Assembly: GCF_031143425.1 (NCBI RefSeq) | Contig: NC_090448.1 | Span: 335,680,177 to 335,744,176, forward strand | DNA length: 64,000 nt | Direction: 5' to 3' | From: Pleurodeles waltl | Lineage: Eukaryota > Chordata > Amphibia > Caudata > Salamandridae | In this document: piece by piece, positions 1-11,900 of the stretch | Position numbering within the stretch: the stretch's first letter is position 1 | Layout of the letters: the number at the start of each line of letters is the position of its first letter | Made by a program: the position numbers and the translations under genes | The notes under the pieces: model-generated | What the model saw: only the letters and a program-made list of their open reading frames with translations | The model's database searches: none | What the model was told of the DNA's origin: nothing

Positions 1-1400
1 TCCACTGGAACTACACTGGACCCTCCAGGAACCAACACTCCATGAAGAAGACTCTTCTTGCAACATTGTTTCTACGGCTCTTTTCAGCTTCTGCAACATT
101 TCGCCAGATGGGCATCCTCTGAGGGCGGCAAGTTTTCAGCCTGCACGAGAAGGAAGAAGGAATCGCCCTTGGAGTGAAGGAGTCACTCCCCTGCATCCAT
201 AGGCACCTACTGCAATGACGACCGGCTGCATGGATCTCCTCTCATCTTGAGCTATGTGGATCCTACATCACTAGTGGTGGTCCGGAACAGTCCTCTTGGT
301 CCTCCCTGCCAGCTGTCCAACTTTGGTAGAGGTAAGCCCTTGCCTTCCCACGAGGGACAGTACCCTGTGCACTGCGTCTCTTGCAGCTGCCAAGGCTTGA
401 TTGCTTCTCCTCCAAGGGATCATCAGGCAACGTGTAGCTCCAGCCCCAGCACTCCGTCCTATGATGTACAGCCCTTCTGTGTGGTTCTCCTGCGGCATGG
501 GATCCCCTTCTGTAGTGTTGTGTGGGCTCCTTCTGCGACTTCTGTGTCCCGGTCCTGAGGGTGCTGCCTCTGCTCATGTTGGCTCTCTGTGTCGCTGAGG
601 GCCCCCTCTGACTCCCCGTCCTGGTTGAGTTGAGTCCTCCTGGGTCTTGCTGGTCCCTGGCAGCACCACATTTCCACTAACCGTTAATTTGACTTTGCCA
701 AGGCTTGTTGGTGGAATTCCTGCACCAACACCCATCTGCAATCTTCATTCCAGCGTGGGACATCTGCATCCCTCAGGAACTGTCCTATGGATCCAGGGCT
801 GAAGTGCTGACCTTCTCTTCATCATTGTCTACCAACTCCTGCAAGTACAGTTGGGTGGGTAGTAGCTCCTACTCCTCTGTGACTTTTGGACTTGGTCCCT
901 TCTCTCAACAGGTCTTCCTCTCTAGGAATCCACCGCTGGTTTCTTGCAGTCTTGTCTGGGTGTCTTCTTTTCCTAATCTTTGGGGTGCTTTGGGGAAATT
1001 CCAGTGATTTACTCCTGCTCTCCTGGTCTAATTGCATTTGCTCTGTTTCTACACTTTTATACGCCTATATGTGATTACTAGTGTACATATTTAGCGTGTC
1101 TACTTACTTCCTAAGAGAGTAGTATCTTTTTAGTAATTTTGGTATTGTGTCACTAAATTAAAGTATATTTATTTTTGTAACACTGTGTGGTTTCTTTTGT
1201 GTGTGTAAGTGCTGTGTGACTACAGTGGTATTGCATGAGCTCTGCATGTCTCCTAGATAAGCCTTGGCTGCTCATCCACAGCTACCTCTAGAGAGACTTG
1301 CTTCTGGACACTGACTACACTCTACTAATAGGGGAACCCTGGACCTGGTATAAGGTGTAAGTACCATAGGTACCCACTACACACACACTCTCACTCACCA
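1..1400 (+). mobile_element. L-family LTR-like repeat, 3' part (copy L1)
   Basis: Non-coding repeat entering from outside the window. It parallels 47520-49050 almost block by block: the CCTCCAGGAACC stretch near 20-40, 'CCCTTGGAGTGAAGGAGTCACTCC' region near 170-190, and an AATTAAAG-type A-rich end near 1150-1180. The TAGTATACTGGACCT-like tail shared with other copies lies near 1320-1370. The expected terminal TTCCTACA is not present, so the 3' end has decayed or been lost near 1400. No coding domain is visible; the short ORFs on both strands are chance. The L family has TG...CA ends in better copies, so a solo LTR is my preferred reading. Confidence 0.7.
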
Positions 1401-1899
1401 GGCATACCAAATATACTCCACCTAGAGTAAGATACATACCATGAAGGTATTTACGCTTGAGCTGAAACTCTTCTTAAGAGTAAAGAAAAATGTATGACCT
1501 GTATATCAGGTATCGTTAAGACTTAGAAAAGAAATATGACTAGTATATCAGGTATCATTAAGACTCAAAAAAGAAATAAACAGCTGAAGAGCTGTTATCA
1601 ACAAATCTTAAGTGGAAAGCCACAACTTCTCCACCAAGTAATAAATATTAATGAAAACCTTGAAGTGGCAGGCGTGAAAACTCACATAGGGTCCTAAGGC
1701 AATATACGTTAGAGGGTAGGCAAAAAGAAATAATATGTAATTGATAGTATAAAAAGAATAACCCCTGCAGAAGGCCTGGACATCCAGCTGGGTGCCACTC
1801 TTAGGTGAAACAGGTATAGGCAAGAAAAAAACCCAAGGGCACTGCCAAAGCATGGCTCATCTGTGAGAAAAACCAAAGACAGATATCCCCCATACAAGC
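1401..1899. other. Unassigned A/T-rich interval with a 42-bp direct repeat
   Basis: No gene or known repeat recognised. A direct repeat of about 42 bp starts at 1493 and again at 1535 (both begin TATGACCTGTATATCAGG or a close variant). The right part runs into D0 gag without a clear boundary. Confidence 0.4.
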
Positions 1900-3620
1900 C
1901 AGTACAGGGGAAACTGGCGAGGCAGAGTGAAAAGAGGAACAGAGCTAATTTGATGTTCCACCCCGACTGTAGAGAAAACGCCTCAAAGCAGAGTCCGCAG
2001 GTGTGCCTAATAAATGGGCACCAACAAAAGGCATGTCAGTCAAATTGGCTTGAACAACCTTTAATAATCCAGAGCCAGGTTACAAGGCACAGCAACATAG
2101 TGCCACTAAAGAGGCCATGGCCTGACCCACAGAGTCAGTGGTATCCATACCACAACAAATGATTAATTTAGCTGCTTGTTGGCCATCTTGGATCAAAGTG
2201 GCAAGATCATTCTGTGTATCATCCGGCAGAGATGGCAAAATGTGTTCCAATGAGTCACACAATTAATGGGAAAAACGTCCAAGAATGTGAGACACATTAA
2301 GAGTGCAGAGCAGAACTAGTGGAGGAGAAAATACACCTGCTACAAGTGTCAAGTTTCCAGGAATCTCTGTCAGATGGAACCTGAGGAAGAGACTCAATAT
2401 CAAGTTAGGCTGAAAAATCCTGTACCACCAAACTGCGAATAGTAGGATGCCGTAGAATGAAGGACTCTGGGCTGGCTGGTGCCTCTGAGATATAGCCTGA
2501 TAAACAGAGGCCCCTGTATCAGGCTTAGCCTAAATCCCTAACAAAAGGCCATGTAGGGCTTCACTGCAAGGAAGTACTGGCTGTTAGGCTGTGATGGAGG
2601 ACACCAATCAAAGGATCAGTAGTCAATTCCTCAGTGGGAAGTGTCTGATCTAAAACCACAGCAGCTCTCCTCAGCATGGCAGGTAGAGAGGAACTCTCCT
2701 CCATAGCAAGGCAGGGGGGGAAAGGACGCTGGAGAAGAGTCCAAGCCACTAGCTGCCCCTAGGTCAGTCAGCCAGCAGTCCTCCACAGGAGGCTGAGCAT
2801 CGCGAGAAAACCCCAACTCTTACTCAGTACCTTCAAAACCATGTCCCTCCAATGGTCAAACATAAAGGGACTCCCCAGAAAACAGAGTAAGAGTGACTGG
2901 CATGATCTGCAACGTACCAGACATCAAGCAGTGCCGAAAGGGCACGGTGTCTACATCGTAAGAGGAGGGGGACATTACTTTGGTCAGCTCTGCCAGCGTT
3001 GTCGTCTGTGTCAACTGTTCAGATACAGGTGCAGAAAGTGGAAACCCCAAAGGCCTCTGCACTGGCGCCATAACTGCTCTGATAACAGAAGCAGAAGGCC
3101 TAACTGAAGCAGAGGGTGAACCCGCTAGTGTGGACACAGTGACTCCTTGGGGTTCAAAGGCGCTCCAGGTGAAGGTAAAGATCTAAAAATAGAATGAAGA
3201 GAATTATAATATTCTTTCATCAAGATCAAAGTGCCCCCCCGCCCCGGGGGGAGCGGGAGAATGTGGGGTGGACTCAGAGACGGACTCCTCAACCATGGCA
3301 TGGTGGGAGGCCGTCCGTAGTGAGGTCAGGAAACACTGCAACCTTGACTGCTTGCGTTGTGATTTACTGTGGGAAGTTGATGGAGAATGACATCCACGAG
3401 AACTACTCCTGAAACGGACCCCACAAACAGGCCTTAGTACAAGAAGGAGAGCAGGATCGGCAGGAAGCCTGTGAAGGTTCCGACAGCCATGCTGCAAGAA
3501 GCTTCATATGGTGCTCCAGCGGTGCCTTCGGCTGAAGTTGACAACAGGAGTTGCACTCTACGGAGTCATAGACAGACAGAAAAAGAACAACGTTCCGTCA
3601 AAGAAAACCTTGAAGTAGGC
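1900..3620 (-). pseudogene. DIRS gag pseudogene (copy D0)
   Basis: Degenerate capsid-like gene of a DIRS retrotransposon, read on the minus strand in several frames. The region at 2080-2262 matches the D5 gag stretch containing DSVARAMG (here DSVGQAMA). The interval 2561-2749 matches the acidic helix region that precedes it. The interval 1950-2060 carries the QANLTDMPF block, equivalent to D5's WLDLPF block, followed by ADSALRRF. The interval 3204-3497 encodes a serine/arginine-rich N-terminal region. The 5' leader lies directly upstream at 3621-3837. Stops and frame changes break the gene throughout. In the family this protein packages the retrotransposon RNA. Assigned by comparison with D5, D1, D2 and D8 in this window. 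Confidence 0.65.
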
Positions 3621-3837
3621 CTAAACAGCCTGATAAACTTTTACTAGATATGTGTTGCAAGCTTGTAAAAGAAAGAACTTATGGTGCATAGGAGAGGTTA
3701 TATGGATTCTGTGGATGTCACAACCAGGGGACAACATCGGTACAGATTTGAGTGACTTCCTCTTCCGACATGCAGACGTGCTGGGAAGAAGATTTCCAGA
3801 TCCAGTCTCACGTCTGGGTAGAGGGAGCGGGTAATCC
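3621..3837 (-). promoter_or_regulatory. DIRS 5' leader remnant (copy D0)
   Basis: On the minus strand, 3740-3837 reads ACCCAGACGTGAGACTGG followed by a TCTGGAAATCTTC block. This aligns with the leader of other copies (plus strand near 21265-21320 and 24220-24260). The outer terminal arm is missing, and the leader starts just inside it. It lies upstream of D0 gag in the same orientation, as a transcription leader should. Confidence 0.5.
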
Positions 3838-3891
3838 CTCCAGGGGTTGCTTTTTAGCCAATGCGTAACACATTTTAACGCAGAGAACAGA
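3838..3891 (-). pseudogene. DIRS tyrosine recombinase fragment (copy D1, C-terminal side)
   Basis: Minus-strand translation gives CYALAKKQPLEG, the helix just before the catalytic HxxR motif in DIRS recombinases; compare LAKKQPPEGL in D4 and LAKKVPPEGI in D5. Only about 18 codons remain, between the D0 leader and L2. The preceding part of the same recombinase is found in inverted orientation ending at 5859, so this scrap is the stationary half of a gene split by inversion. Confidence 0.65.
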
Positions 3892-4528
3892 TGTAGGAAA
3901 GTCTCTTCTTTCTGGCATGGGTACCTCCACTTTGTGCCTAATGTCAGTGTGCTTAGACTATTTTCACTGAGATCTTGCTATCCAAGACTCCGGTGATTGT
4001 GCGCTCTCCTCCAAATGTTGCTGTGGTAATACTTTCACCCCGCAATTGGCATTCTGGTGTACCCCTGTAAGTCCTAGTACATGGTTCTTAGGTAGCCAGG
4101 GCATTGGTACACCAGGGGTCGCCGATGGGATGCAACATGTATTATGCCACCCACGGGAGCCAATGCAAACTGTGGCTGCAGCCCTGCCATTTGCAACCTG
4201 CATGAAAAGGTGCATGCACCCTTTTCACTACAGGCCACTACACCAGGTCACTATAAGTCACCCCTATGGTAAGCCCTCTGAGCCTTAAGTGTGTAGGCAC
4301 TCCTGCATGAGCAGAGTTGACCCTACGAAATCCAGTTCCAATTCCCTGGACTTCTTAAGTGATGGGAAGCCATTTTAGCTATGTATTGGCTACTCTCCAC
4401 AGCTACCCCTATGAGAGCTCTTATTATCTAAAGCCGACTATACTATCAGTAAGGGTTGACTGGACTCCGTACAGGGTCCCTCTCCCTCCCCTAAAGGCGT
4501 ATACCATATAATGAGCCAGCCTCCTACA
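3892..4528 (+). mobile_element. Short L-family element (L2), hybrid of two parents
   Basis: Begins TGTAGGAAAG and ends CTCCTACA. The first roughly 500 bp follow the 5' part of L8 (46548-47070). The last roughly 140 bp follow the 3' part (the TCCACAGCTACC block near 48975). About 2 kb of the usual interior is missing. The flanks do not match each other: the left is DIRS YR on the minus strand, the right is DIRS RNase H on the plus strand. That is expected if this is one product of an exchange between two L elements. Confidence 0.75.
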
Positions 4529-4941
4529 GGTGGGGTCGTGGAACCTTTGTCAGCAAACTCTACACCACTGGATATGGCTGTAACATCAGGGCATATCCCT
4601 GGTGGTTCATCATCTGGCAGGTTTTTTGAAGGCCAGAGGGGGCAAACTCAGTCGTTGATGCCTGGTTGATCACAAATGGTGTCTCCATCCTGAGGTGGAG
4701 CAGGGTGTCTTGCAGCAGTGGGGAGAGCCTTGGGTAGATCTGTTCGCCTCCGCAGAGAACACTCAATGTCAGCTGTTTTGTGGGTTGGAGTTTCCACGGC
4801 GGCACTCGCTCAGTGACGCTTTTAATCTCAAGTGGAACTCAGGCCTCCTTTACGCCTTCCTGTTGACACCACTTATGCCCAGCGTTCTCATGAAGATCAA
4901 GAACGACTGGACCCAGTGCCGGACTGGGCAACATAAAGAGT
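4529..4941 (+). pseudogene. DIRS RNase H C-terminus and Dam-like methyltransferase (copy D1, inverted block)
   Basis: Plus-strand reading starts GGVVEPLS, which continues the RNase H that stops at 10784 on the minus strand (ends NKQGGVV). The Dam-like domain of DIRS pol follows: WGEPWVDLFASAENTQCQLF at about 4723-4785, then DAFNLKWNSGLLYAF near 4816-4860, corresponding to the D-x-FA...N and W...YAFPP blocks of D5. The FPP motif is changed to FLL here. Stops interrupt the RNase H part. The orientation is opposite to all other DIRS copies in the window. Confidence 0.75.
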
Positions 4942-5859
4942 ATGGTATCCCAAGTTCTTGAAGATAGCCATCGATCCTCCGATCAGATTGCCCCTTCAGG
5001 AGGATCTTCTGTCCCAGCACTGGGGACGGTTCTCCACGCAAACCTGTCTAGTCTGCCTTCTTGCGTGGAGATTGAGCGGTGGGAGTTAACAGCTTTTGAC
5101 CTTCCAGCCGAAGTCTGTAACGTTATCTTGCCAGCCAGGCATCCCTCCACCAAAATGGTATACGCCGGTCGATGGAACAAATTTGTGGCATGGTGTGCAG
5201 ATAAGTCTGTTGACCACCCTTCTCTGCCCCTCTTTCTGAGGTTCTTTTGTTTTTTCTTTCTATGGCACAGCAGGGCTCTGCTCGGGGCACCCTCAAAGGT
5301 TATTTGTCTGCCATCTTGGCATTTCTGAGATTGCCTGATCAGTCCTCCTTGTTTAAATCTCCCATTGTTGGAAGATTTGTTAAGGGTCTTATCCATCTGT
5401 TTGCTCCTTCTCCGTTAATAATGCATCAATGGGATTTGAACTTAGTTCTTACTTAGATGTGTGCTCCTTTTGAGCCACTTCACAACTGCCCACTTTGCCT
5501 GCTTGCCCTAAAAACAGTCTTCATTGTAGCTATCACCTCTGCCTGCAGTGAGTGAGCTGCAGGCTCTTTCCTCTAAGCCACCTTTCATCTCCATCCATCC
5601 TGACAAGGTGGTGCTTCGTACCAGGCCTCCCTTTCGACCAAAAGTAGTCACGCCCTTTGATGTAGGCCAATCAATCTCCTTGCCTTCATTATACACACTA
5701 CTACATCTTTCCAACGAAGATGAGAGGATCCACCTCCTGATCGCAAAGAGTGTTGGCGTTCTACCTTGATCGTATCATAGAGTTCCGGGTGGATGATCAA
5801 CTCTTTGTGGGTTATGTGGGTGTGAAGAAAGGTAGGGCTGTGCAGAAGAGATGGGTTGT
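4942..5859 (+). pseudogene. DIRS tyrosine recombinase N-terminal and central part (copy D1, inverted block)
   Basis: The N-terminal SAM-like DNA-binding domain is readable: LPAEVCNVILPARHPSTKMV then YAGRWNKFVAW at about 5101-5190, and LPDQSSLFKSPIVGRF at about 5329-5376. The first catalytic-arginine region near 5530-5560 is damaged (expected SARRVGELQAL; a stop lies here, followed by SELQALSSKPPF). It continues through PKVVTPFDVGQ to GVKKGRAVQKR and is cut at 5859 by L3. The missing C-terminus is the 3838-3891 scrap. In the family this enzyme integrates a circular DNA intermediate; here it is inactive. Confidence 0.8.
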
Positions 5860-8800
5860 TGTAGGAAGCTGACCCAGTGTGTGGTTGACACCTATTGTGT
5901 TACACTCTATACTGGGTCCAAACAAATCCCCTATTAGTGAGTGTTACAGTGTCTAGACAGCCATGGCTCCGTGTGGTAGCTGTGGTGAGCAGCCAAGACT
6001 TATCCAGAAGCAATGTGAAGTACTTGCAATACCACAGTAGCCACACAGTCACAAACATGAAAGGGGCCACACAGTGTTGCAAAAATAACGGTACTTTATT
6101 ATGGGCACACCAAACTAGACTACCATTGGTATACTTCCCTCTGGAAGGATGAACAAAACAAATATACACAGGTAAGCAAATAGGAATAGCATCAATTAGC
6201 AAGAGCTATTTAGGAGGGCCAAACCATATACTAAGAAAATGAAATGCAAAGAGGTGTCGCCCACCAGAGTGTATGTTGTAGTTAGACAATCGCTAAGAGA
6301 GAGTGGAACCCCCAAAAGGTAAGTATCTAGCACATGCCTATCTCCCGGTTACAGAGAGGTAAGTTACTCTGTTTTCCCATAGGCTAACATGAGGACGTCA
6401 CAGTTGGAAATTGAAGAAGTAGGATGGGACCAGTGGAACCCAAGGGCAGATTCCAGGCTAAGAAGACCTGCAAAAGAAGTGGTCAGAGCCCAGTCCACGC
6501 AGGACTGTCCAGGTGGGGCAGGAGCCAATGCCCACTCTTCTGTAGCTTAAGATCTGGGTGGATGGTGATGGATGAAGTATAGCTGCGGGGTCAAGGAGCT
6601 GCAGAGGGGTCCCTGATGTCTATGAGCAGTCCCTCAATGATCGCCGGTTTGCAGACGGGTCAGTGGTCTGGATGGCCCCCAACAAGCAAATGCAAGAGGA
6701 GCTGTTGGAAGTTTTACAGAGCTGAGGAGGACCAGCAAGGTCCTGGGAACTTCCCCCTGGAAGGGGAGTCCAGGCTGAGCCTCAGAAGACAGGAGAGCCA
6801 GCAAAAGCAGTCGGGCCCCACAGGCAACCCACTGGCAGGCACAGTAAGTTGCGTGAGGACTAGCCAGCACACCTGAAGAGGAGTCCCACTTCGCTGGAGC
6901 AGCAGAGAGGAGACTGTCCTTGCAGAGGTAGACTGCTGGGGGATGGGGCTATTTGAAGCCTGAAGATTTCTTGGCGCAGGGGTCAACAAGCCTTGCTTGC
7001 TGCAACATTTGCCGTGTAAAGGGATTCTGTCCTAACGGAAGAAGCAAGGGCTCACTGTCTCCCATTTGGACAGAAGGCAGAGAGGACCCAGGGGTATTCC
7101 TCAGAACCACCATCTGTGTTGGAGAATCTTCTCAGATCTGGAGGACAGAAGATCCCACCACCCTGACATCATTGCCTTAGCTGCCTGGGGATGCACAGGA
7201 GTGACCACTTCGCTTGAAGGGACATTCCTTCTTGCTTCTTGGTGCAGCTGAAGTCTTGTCGACCCCAGAGGATGTGCAGCCGCAGAAATGTTGTAAATTG
7301 CTGACAGGGACCGCAGAAACAAAGTTGCAAGGAGAAGCCTTCTCAGGTGTTGCAGTCTTGTTCAGTTCCTGTGTTGCCCAGCAGCAGTTCTGGAGACCAG
7401 GAGCAGAAGAGGTCATTACAGAGGAGTCTTGATGGAATCTTGCACAACAAATCTGTGGACCCACCCTAAAGGGAGTCCCTAAATTGCCCAAAAAGGGAGT
7501 TTGGTCACTGTCTGGAGTGACCACCTATCAGGAGGGGTCTCTGACATCAGGTACCTGACCTTCCCAGTCAAATGCTCCCAGAGACCTGTGCACATCTTGT
7601 TTCCAAAATGGCAGAACCAAGTGGCCACCTGGAGGAGCTCTGGACATCACCCACAGGGTGGTGCTGGGCAGGGGTGTGGACACTCCCTTTTTTTTTTTTA
7701 GTGTTTCGCACCAGAGTAGGGACCAGTGGCCACTGACTGGTGCAAACCTGATTATGCAAGGATGGTACCAAATGTGCCCTTCAAAGCAAACCAGAGGCAT
7801 GGAGAGGCTACCCCTACCCAGCCTTGTAACAATTATTTTCAAAGGAGAGGAGGTTGCATCCCTCTCCCACAGGAAATCCTTTGTTCTGCTGTCTCCTGCT
7901 TGAGCTGGTCAAGCAACAGGCGGGCAGAATCGTGTCCGAGGGGCTGCCCGTAGACCCTGGAAGACTGGAAGGATCAGACCTGGGGGATCGTCTAAGGAAC
8001 CCCCAGAGTGCATGGAATCATGCCACCAATGCAAAAATCAGTATTGGGGTGTGATCCTGACATGTTATATACCAAACATGTCCAGGTTCGGAGTTACCAT
8101 TATGTAACTGGATCACAGGTTAAAACTAACTTTGGTATATTTCCAATCTGGAGCTATGGACATACAAACATATAAAAATAAAAAAAACAGAATGAGAAAA
8201 TCACTCCCAACCCACACTACCACCCAAAGATTCTTAGGACTGGGGAAGTACTAAACCCCAAAAGGTAAGTAGGTAGGATTCCCCAGGCCCCTGTGCGCAG
8301 AGACGAAATCTCGGGTCAGTGTCCATAGACTAACATGGGGAAGTGGAGGTTGGGGTTTTTGCATTTGAGGTCCCTTCCCAGAGGACCCCGAGGACACCTG
8401 TTGGGGTAAGGGAGGGTGGATAGTGCCCCCACCCGTGGATACCCAGAACAGTGGATTACCTACATCAGGGAGCCCAGGTGCACAGGTGTGAAGTTGTGTC
8501 GGAACCTCCTGCTGAAGTCAAAGGGAACCTTGGTTGTCCAAATGTTGTTTTGAACTGTGGACCAGGTCGGTGGAACCCAGACATGGATTAAAGAAGAAAA
8601 GGACCTAGGGAGAGAGGGGACAGAGTCCAGACCACCAAGAGATGCCCAGGTGGTGCAGGATGGCAATGCCCACCCTTCTTGGTGATGCTTCCTGAAGGAC
8701 GGTGGACGAAGAAGTACAGCTGTGAAGTCCAGGCGATGCAGAAGGATCTCAGGAGTCGTCCATAAGCTGTACCAGGCCGGTCATCGGATTGCAAAGGGAT

Positions 8801-10783
8801 CAGTGGCCAGAAGGGGCACCAACAAGCCTTGGCAAATGGAGATAAGCTTTGTATGACGTTTGCAGGATTTGTGGGAACCAGCAAGGTCCAGGTGACCCAA
8901 CCTTGGCAGGTAGGTCAGGGTCAGTCCTCAGCAAGCAGGAGAGCCAGCAGGAATCATTGGAGCCCCTGGCAGGACACAGGGAGGCCTGAGCAGCACAGCT
9001 CAGAGGGATGCCCACATCACAGAAGTTGCAGAGAGGATGTAGTTCTTGGAGCTGGAGCGCGCTGGAGGCCGGGGCTTCTCCGATCTAGGAGGACTTCAGA
9101 TCAAAGAGCCAACAAGCCTTGGCAACGATAAGCAGATGCGGTGCACAAGGGTTCTGGCTAACCAGCTCTAGCGAGGAAGATAGGTCCAACTGCTGAAGAG
9201 CCACAGAACCACCATCTGTGTTGAGGAGCCTTGTTGTGTCCATGGGACAGCAGGATCCACAAGCCAGTAGTCTTCGTTGAGGTGCCTGCGGATGCAGGGG
9301 AGTGACTCTTTCACTCCAATTGAGATTCCTTCTAACTTTCTTCAGTACAGGCAGAGTCCCAGTGACTGGTGGACGCAAGGCCATAGGGCTGCAGAAGTCT
9401 TTGCATAACTTGCAAACAAAGTTGCAGTAGGAGCCCTCTTTCTGGTTACAGTCTTGCTTCTGGTTCCACTGAAAAACAGCAGCGGTTCCGGTGTTCAGGT
9501 TGCAGAAGTGTCTTGCAGAGGAAACTTAGACGGTTCCTGTAGTCTTGCAGACGAATCTGGGGTCTCACCCTTGGGGGAGCCCTTAAGTAACCCAGGAAGG
9601 GAACTGGATACTAACTGCAATGACGTGCCTATTAGAGGGGGGTCAGGGACGTCACCCAGCTAGACTAACCAGTCAAATGCTCCAAGGGACCTCTGCTCAA
9701 CTTATTTCCAAGATGGCAGGATCAAGTGGCCGCCTGGCAAAGCTCAGTGCACCTCCTTAGGGGAGGTCCTGGGCAGGGGGATGGTCAATTCCCTGTACTT
9801 TACGTGGTTTCATGCTAGAGCAGGAACCGGGGGTTCCTGCACTGGTGCAAACTGGTTTATGCAAGGAGGGCACCAAACATGCCCTTCAAAGCAGTCTGGT
9901 GGTGCTCAAAGGCACCCCCCACCCCAGCCCAGAGACACCCATTCCTAAAGAAGAGGTGGTCACACCTCGGTTTTACAGGAAACCCTTTTTTCTGCCTTCT
10001 GCTGCCTAAGCTAAGCTCAGCAGCAGGAGGACAGAACAGTGTCTGGGATAGACAGCAGCACATGCTGGCATGCAGACCATGAAAAGCTGTACAAGCAGAC
10101 ATGGGGGGATCCACTAGAGTACATAGTATCATGAAAAGAGCACTGGAATCGGTGTAGTTGCATGATTCCAACATGTTTGATACCAAACATGCCTAGGTTC
10201 GGTGAAACCATTATGTAGCTGGACAACCTGTGTTGGTCAGTGTGCGCTACATACCTTTAGATGGCTTCCCCACACTCACAAAGCCCAGGGAATAGAATCT
10301 GGGATTTGTAGGAGCACCTCTGCTCATACAGGGGTGCCCTCACACTTAGAACCATGCACCCTGCCCTTGGGCTAAAGGGCCTACCTTAGGGGTGACTTAC
10401 AGGGTCAGAGTGCAGTGACCATGATAGAAGGCAAACCTTATATCTGGAGTGAAAGGTGCATGAACCATTTCACACAGGCTGCAATGGCAGGCCTGTGGTC
10501 ACAGTTTGTATGGGCCCCCATGTGTGGCACAATACATGCTTACAGACAGTGAGGGACCCCTGGTGTACCAATTTCCTAGTTACTTAAGTACCATATACTA
10601 AGGACTTATATGAGTGCACCAGTATGCCAACTGTGGGGTGTAAAAGTTACCTTACAAATACATTTAGGGAGAGAGCACTGACACTGGGGTCCTGGTTAGC
10701 AGCATCTCAGTGTACTACAGTCTAAACACACTGACGCCAGGCAAAAAGTGGTGTAACTGTCAGAAAGGTGCTACTTTCCTACA
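5860..10783 (-). mobile_element. Long, internally duplicated L-family element (L3)
   Basis: Minus-strand element with 3' end TTCCTACA at 5860 and 5' start TGTAGGAAAG at 10783. It contains two successive L bodies. The TTTGGTAT hairpin block occurs near 8065-8090 and again at 10172-10191, and the 'GAGAGCCAGCA' block occurs near 6791 and near 8939. The join is about 8140-8190. The left flank is DIRS YR on the plus strand and the right flank is DIRS RNase H on the minus strand. The length (4.9 kb) plus that of L2 (0.64 kb) is about twice a normal 2.7-kb copy. Small ORFs on either strand have no family resemblance. Confidence 0.75.
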
Positions 10784-11130
10784 CCACCCCACCCTGCTTG
10801 TTGCAGTACCAGATGGCGGTAGTATTGTCCGTGAACAACTGCACCACTTTCCCTTTCAGAGAGGGGAGGAATGCTTTCAATGCTAGCCTGATCGCCCTGA
10901 GCTCCAAAAGATTGAAATGGAGCTCGGACTCCACCAAAGACCAGAGTCCTCTGATCTCCGCCCCTCCCATGTGGCAGCGCCATACCATGAGTGAAGCATC
11001 TTTTACTAATGTCAGATCTGGTTCAGGAAGGGAGAGGGATCTGCCTTTGACCCTATCGTAATTCAAATGCCACCACTGCAGATCTTGTTCAGTCCCCTTT
11101 GAGATCTGGACCATGTCAGAGAGATTCCCC
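10784..11130 (-). pseudogene. DIRS RNase H, N-terminal part (copy D1)
   Basis: Minus-strand reading contains LVKDASLMVWRCHMGG (catalytic D of the first strand), LLELRAIRLALKAF (catalytic E) and LFTDNTTAIWYCNKQGGVV (catalytic D). It is open for 111 codons (10779-11114), so this segment is well preserved. It stops at the L3 boundary, and the next residues are found at 4529 in the opposite orientation. RNase H removes the RNA strand during reverse transcription. Confidence 0.85.
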
Positions 11131-11900
11131 TAATGCTGTGCACACTTGAACTTCAGGTCTCACTGCAGAGCCCGCATAGGTTCATCTGGCATGTGTCACC
11201 AGCAGGAGGCGATGCTGCCCAGAAGCCTCTATCATTTTCACCGAAATCTAGGACAGAGCTGAAACATTGTTATCATAGTTTGAATATCCTGAACTCACAG
11301 CTCAGGAGGATAGGCCCGAAACCTCACTGTGTCCAGAACAGCTCAGATGAAAGGGAGCGTCTGAGAGGGAGTCAGGTGTGCCATGTTTATATTGAACCCC
11401 AGTGAATGCAGGAGGACTGCCATAGTCTGGAGGTGGGAGGTGACAGCCTGGGCCGCGCCTGTCTTCAACAACCAGTCATCGAGGTAGGGGAAGGCTGAAA
11501 CCCCCAACCTGTGTAGATGATCCGCGATCACCGCCATCACTTTGGTGAACACCTGAGGGGGACCTGTAAGGTCAAAGGGTAGCACTGTAAATTGAAAATG
11601 CTTGTGACCTACAACGAACCACAAGTAACGCCTGTGGCAGGCATAATGGGATTATGGAAATTTGCATCCTCGAAGTCCAACGTTACCATCCAGTCTCCTG
11701 GGTCCAGGGCAGAAGACCTGAGCCAAAGCTAGTATTTTGAACTTCTCCTTCCTGAAGGAGAGATTGAGGGGACAGAGATCTAGTATACGGCAGAGACCCT
11801 TGTCCTTTTGGGCACCAGAAAGTAGCAGGTCTAACAACCACAACCTACTTCTGGCACAGGGACCCTTTCTATGGCTCCCTTGCCAAAGAGAGCTGTAACC
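11131..11900 (-). pseudogene. DIRS reverse transcriptase (copy D1)
   Basis: The RT palm is readable on the minus strand: FTVLPFDLTGPPQVFTKVM near 11550-11590, and the catalytic FPYLDDWLL near 11471-11492 with both aspartates present. The thumb follows to LTPSQTLPFI at 11343. Upstream, 11652-11843 encodes the DLCPLNLSFRKEKFKILAL block of fingers motif 2, after which the frame changes. Frameshifts near 11640 and 11340 break the gene. This is the only copy in the window with both a canonical YLDD and the following tryptophan intact. Confidence 0.8.

Noticed and set aside
5860..5875. Target duplication for the L insertion in D1 recombinase (ACAGA against ACAAC)
   Set aside because: Only three of five bases agree and the DIRS sequence there carries a deletion, so it is not counted as evidence.
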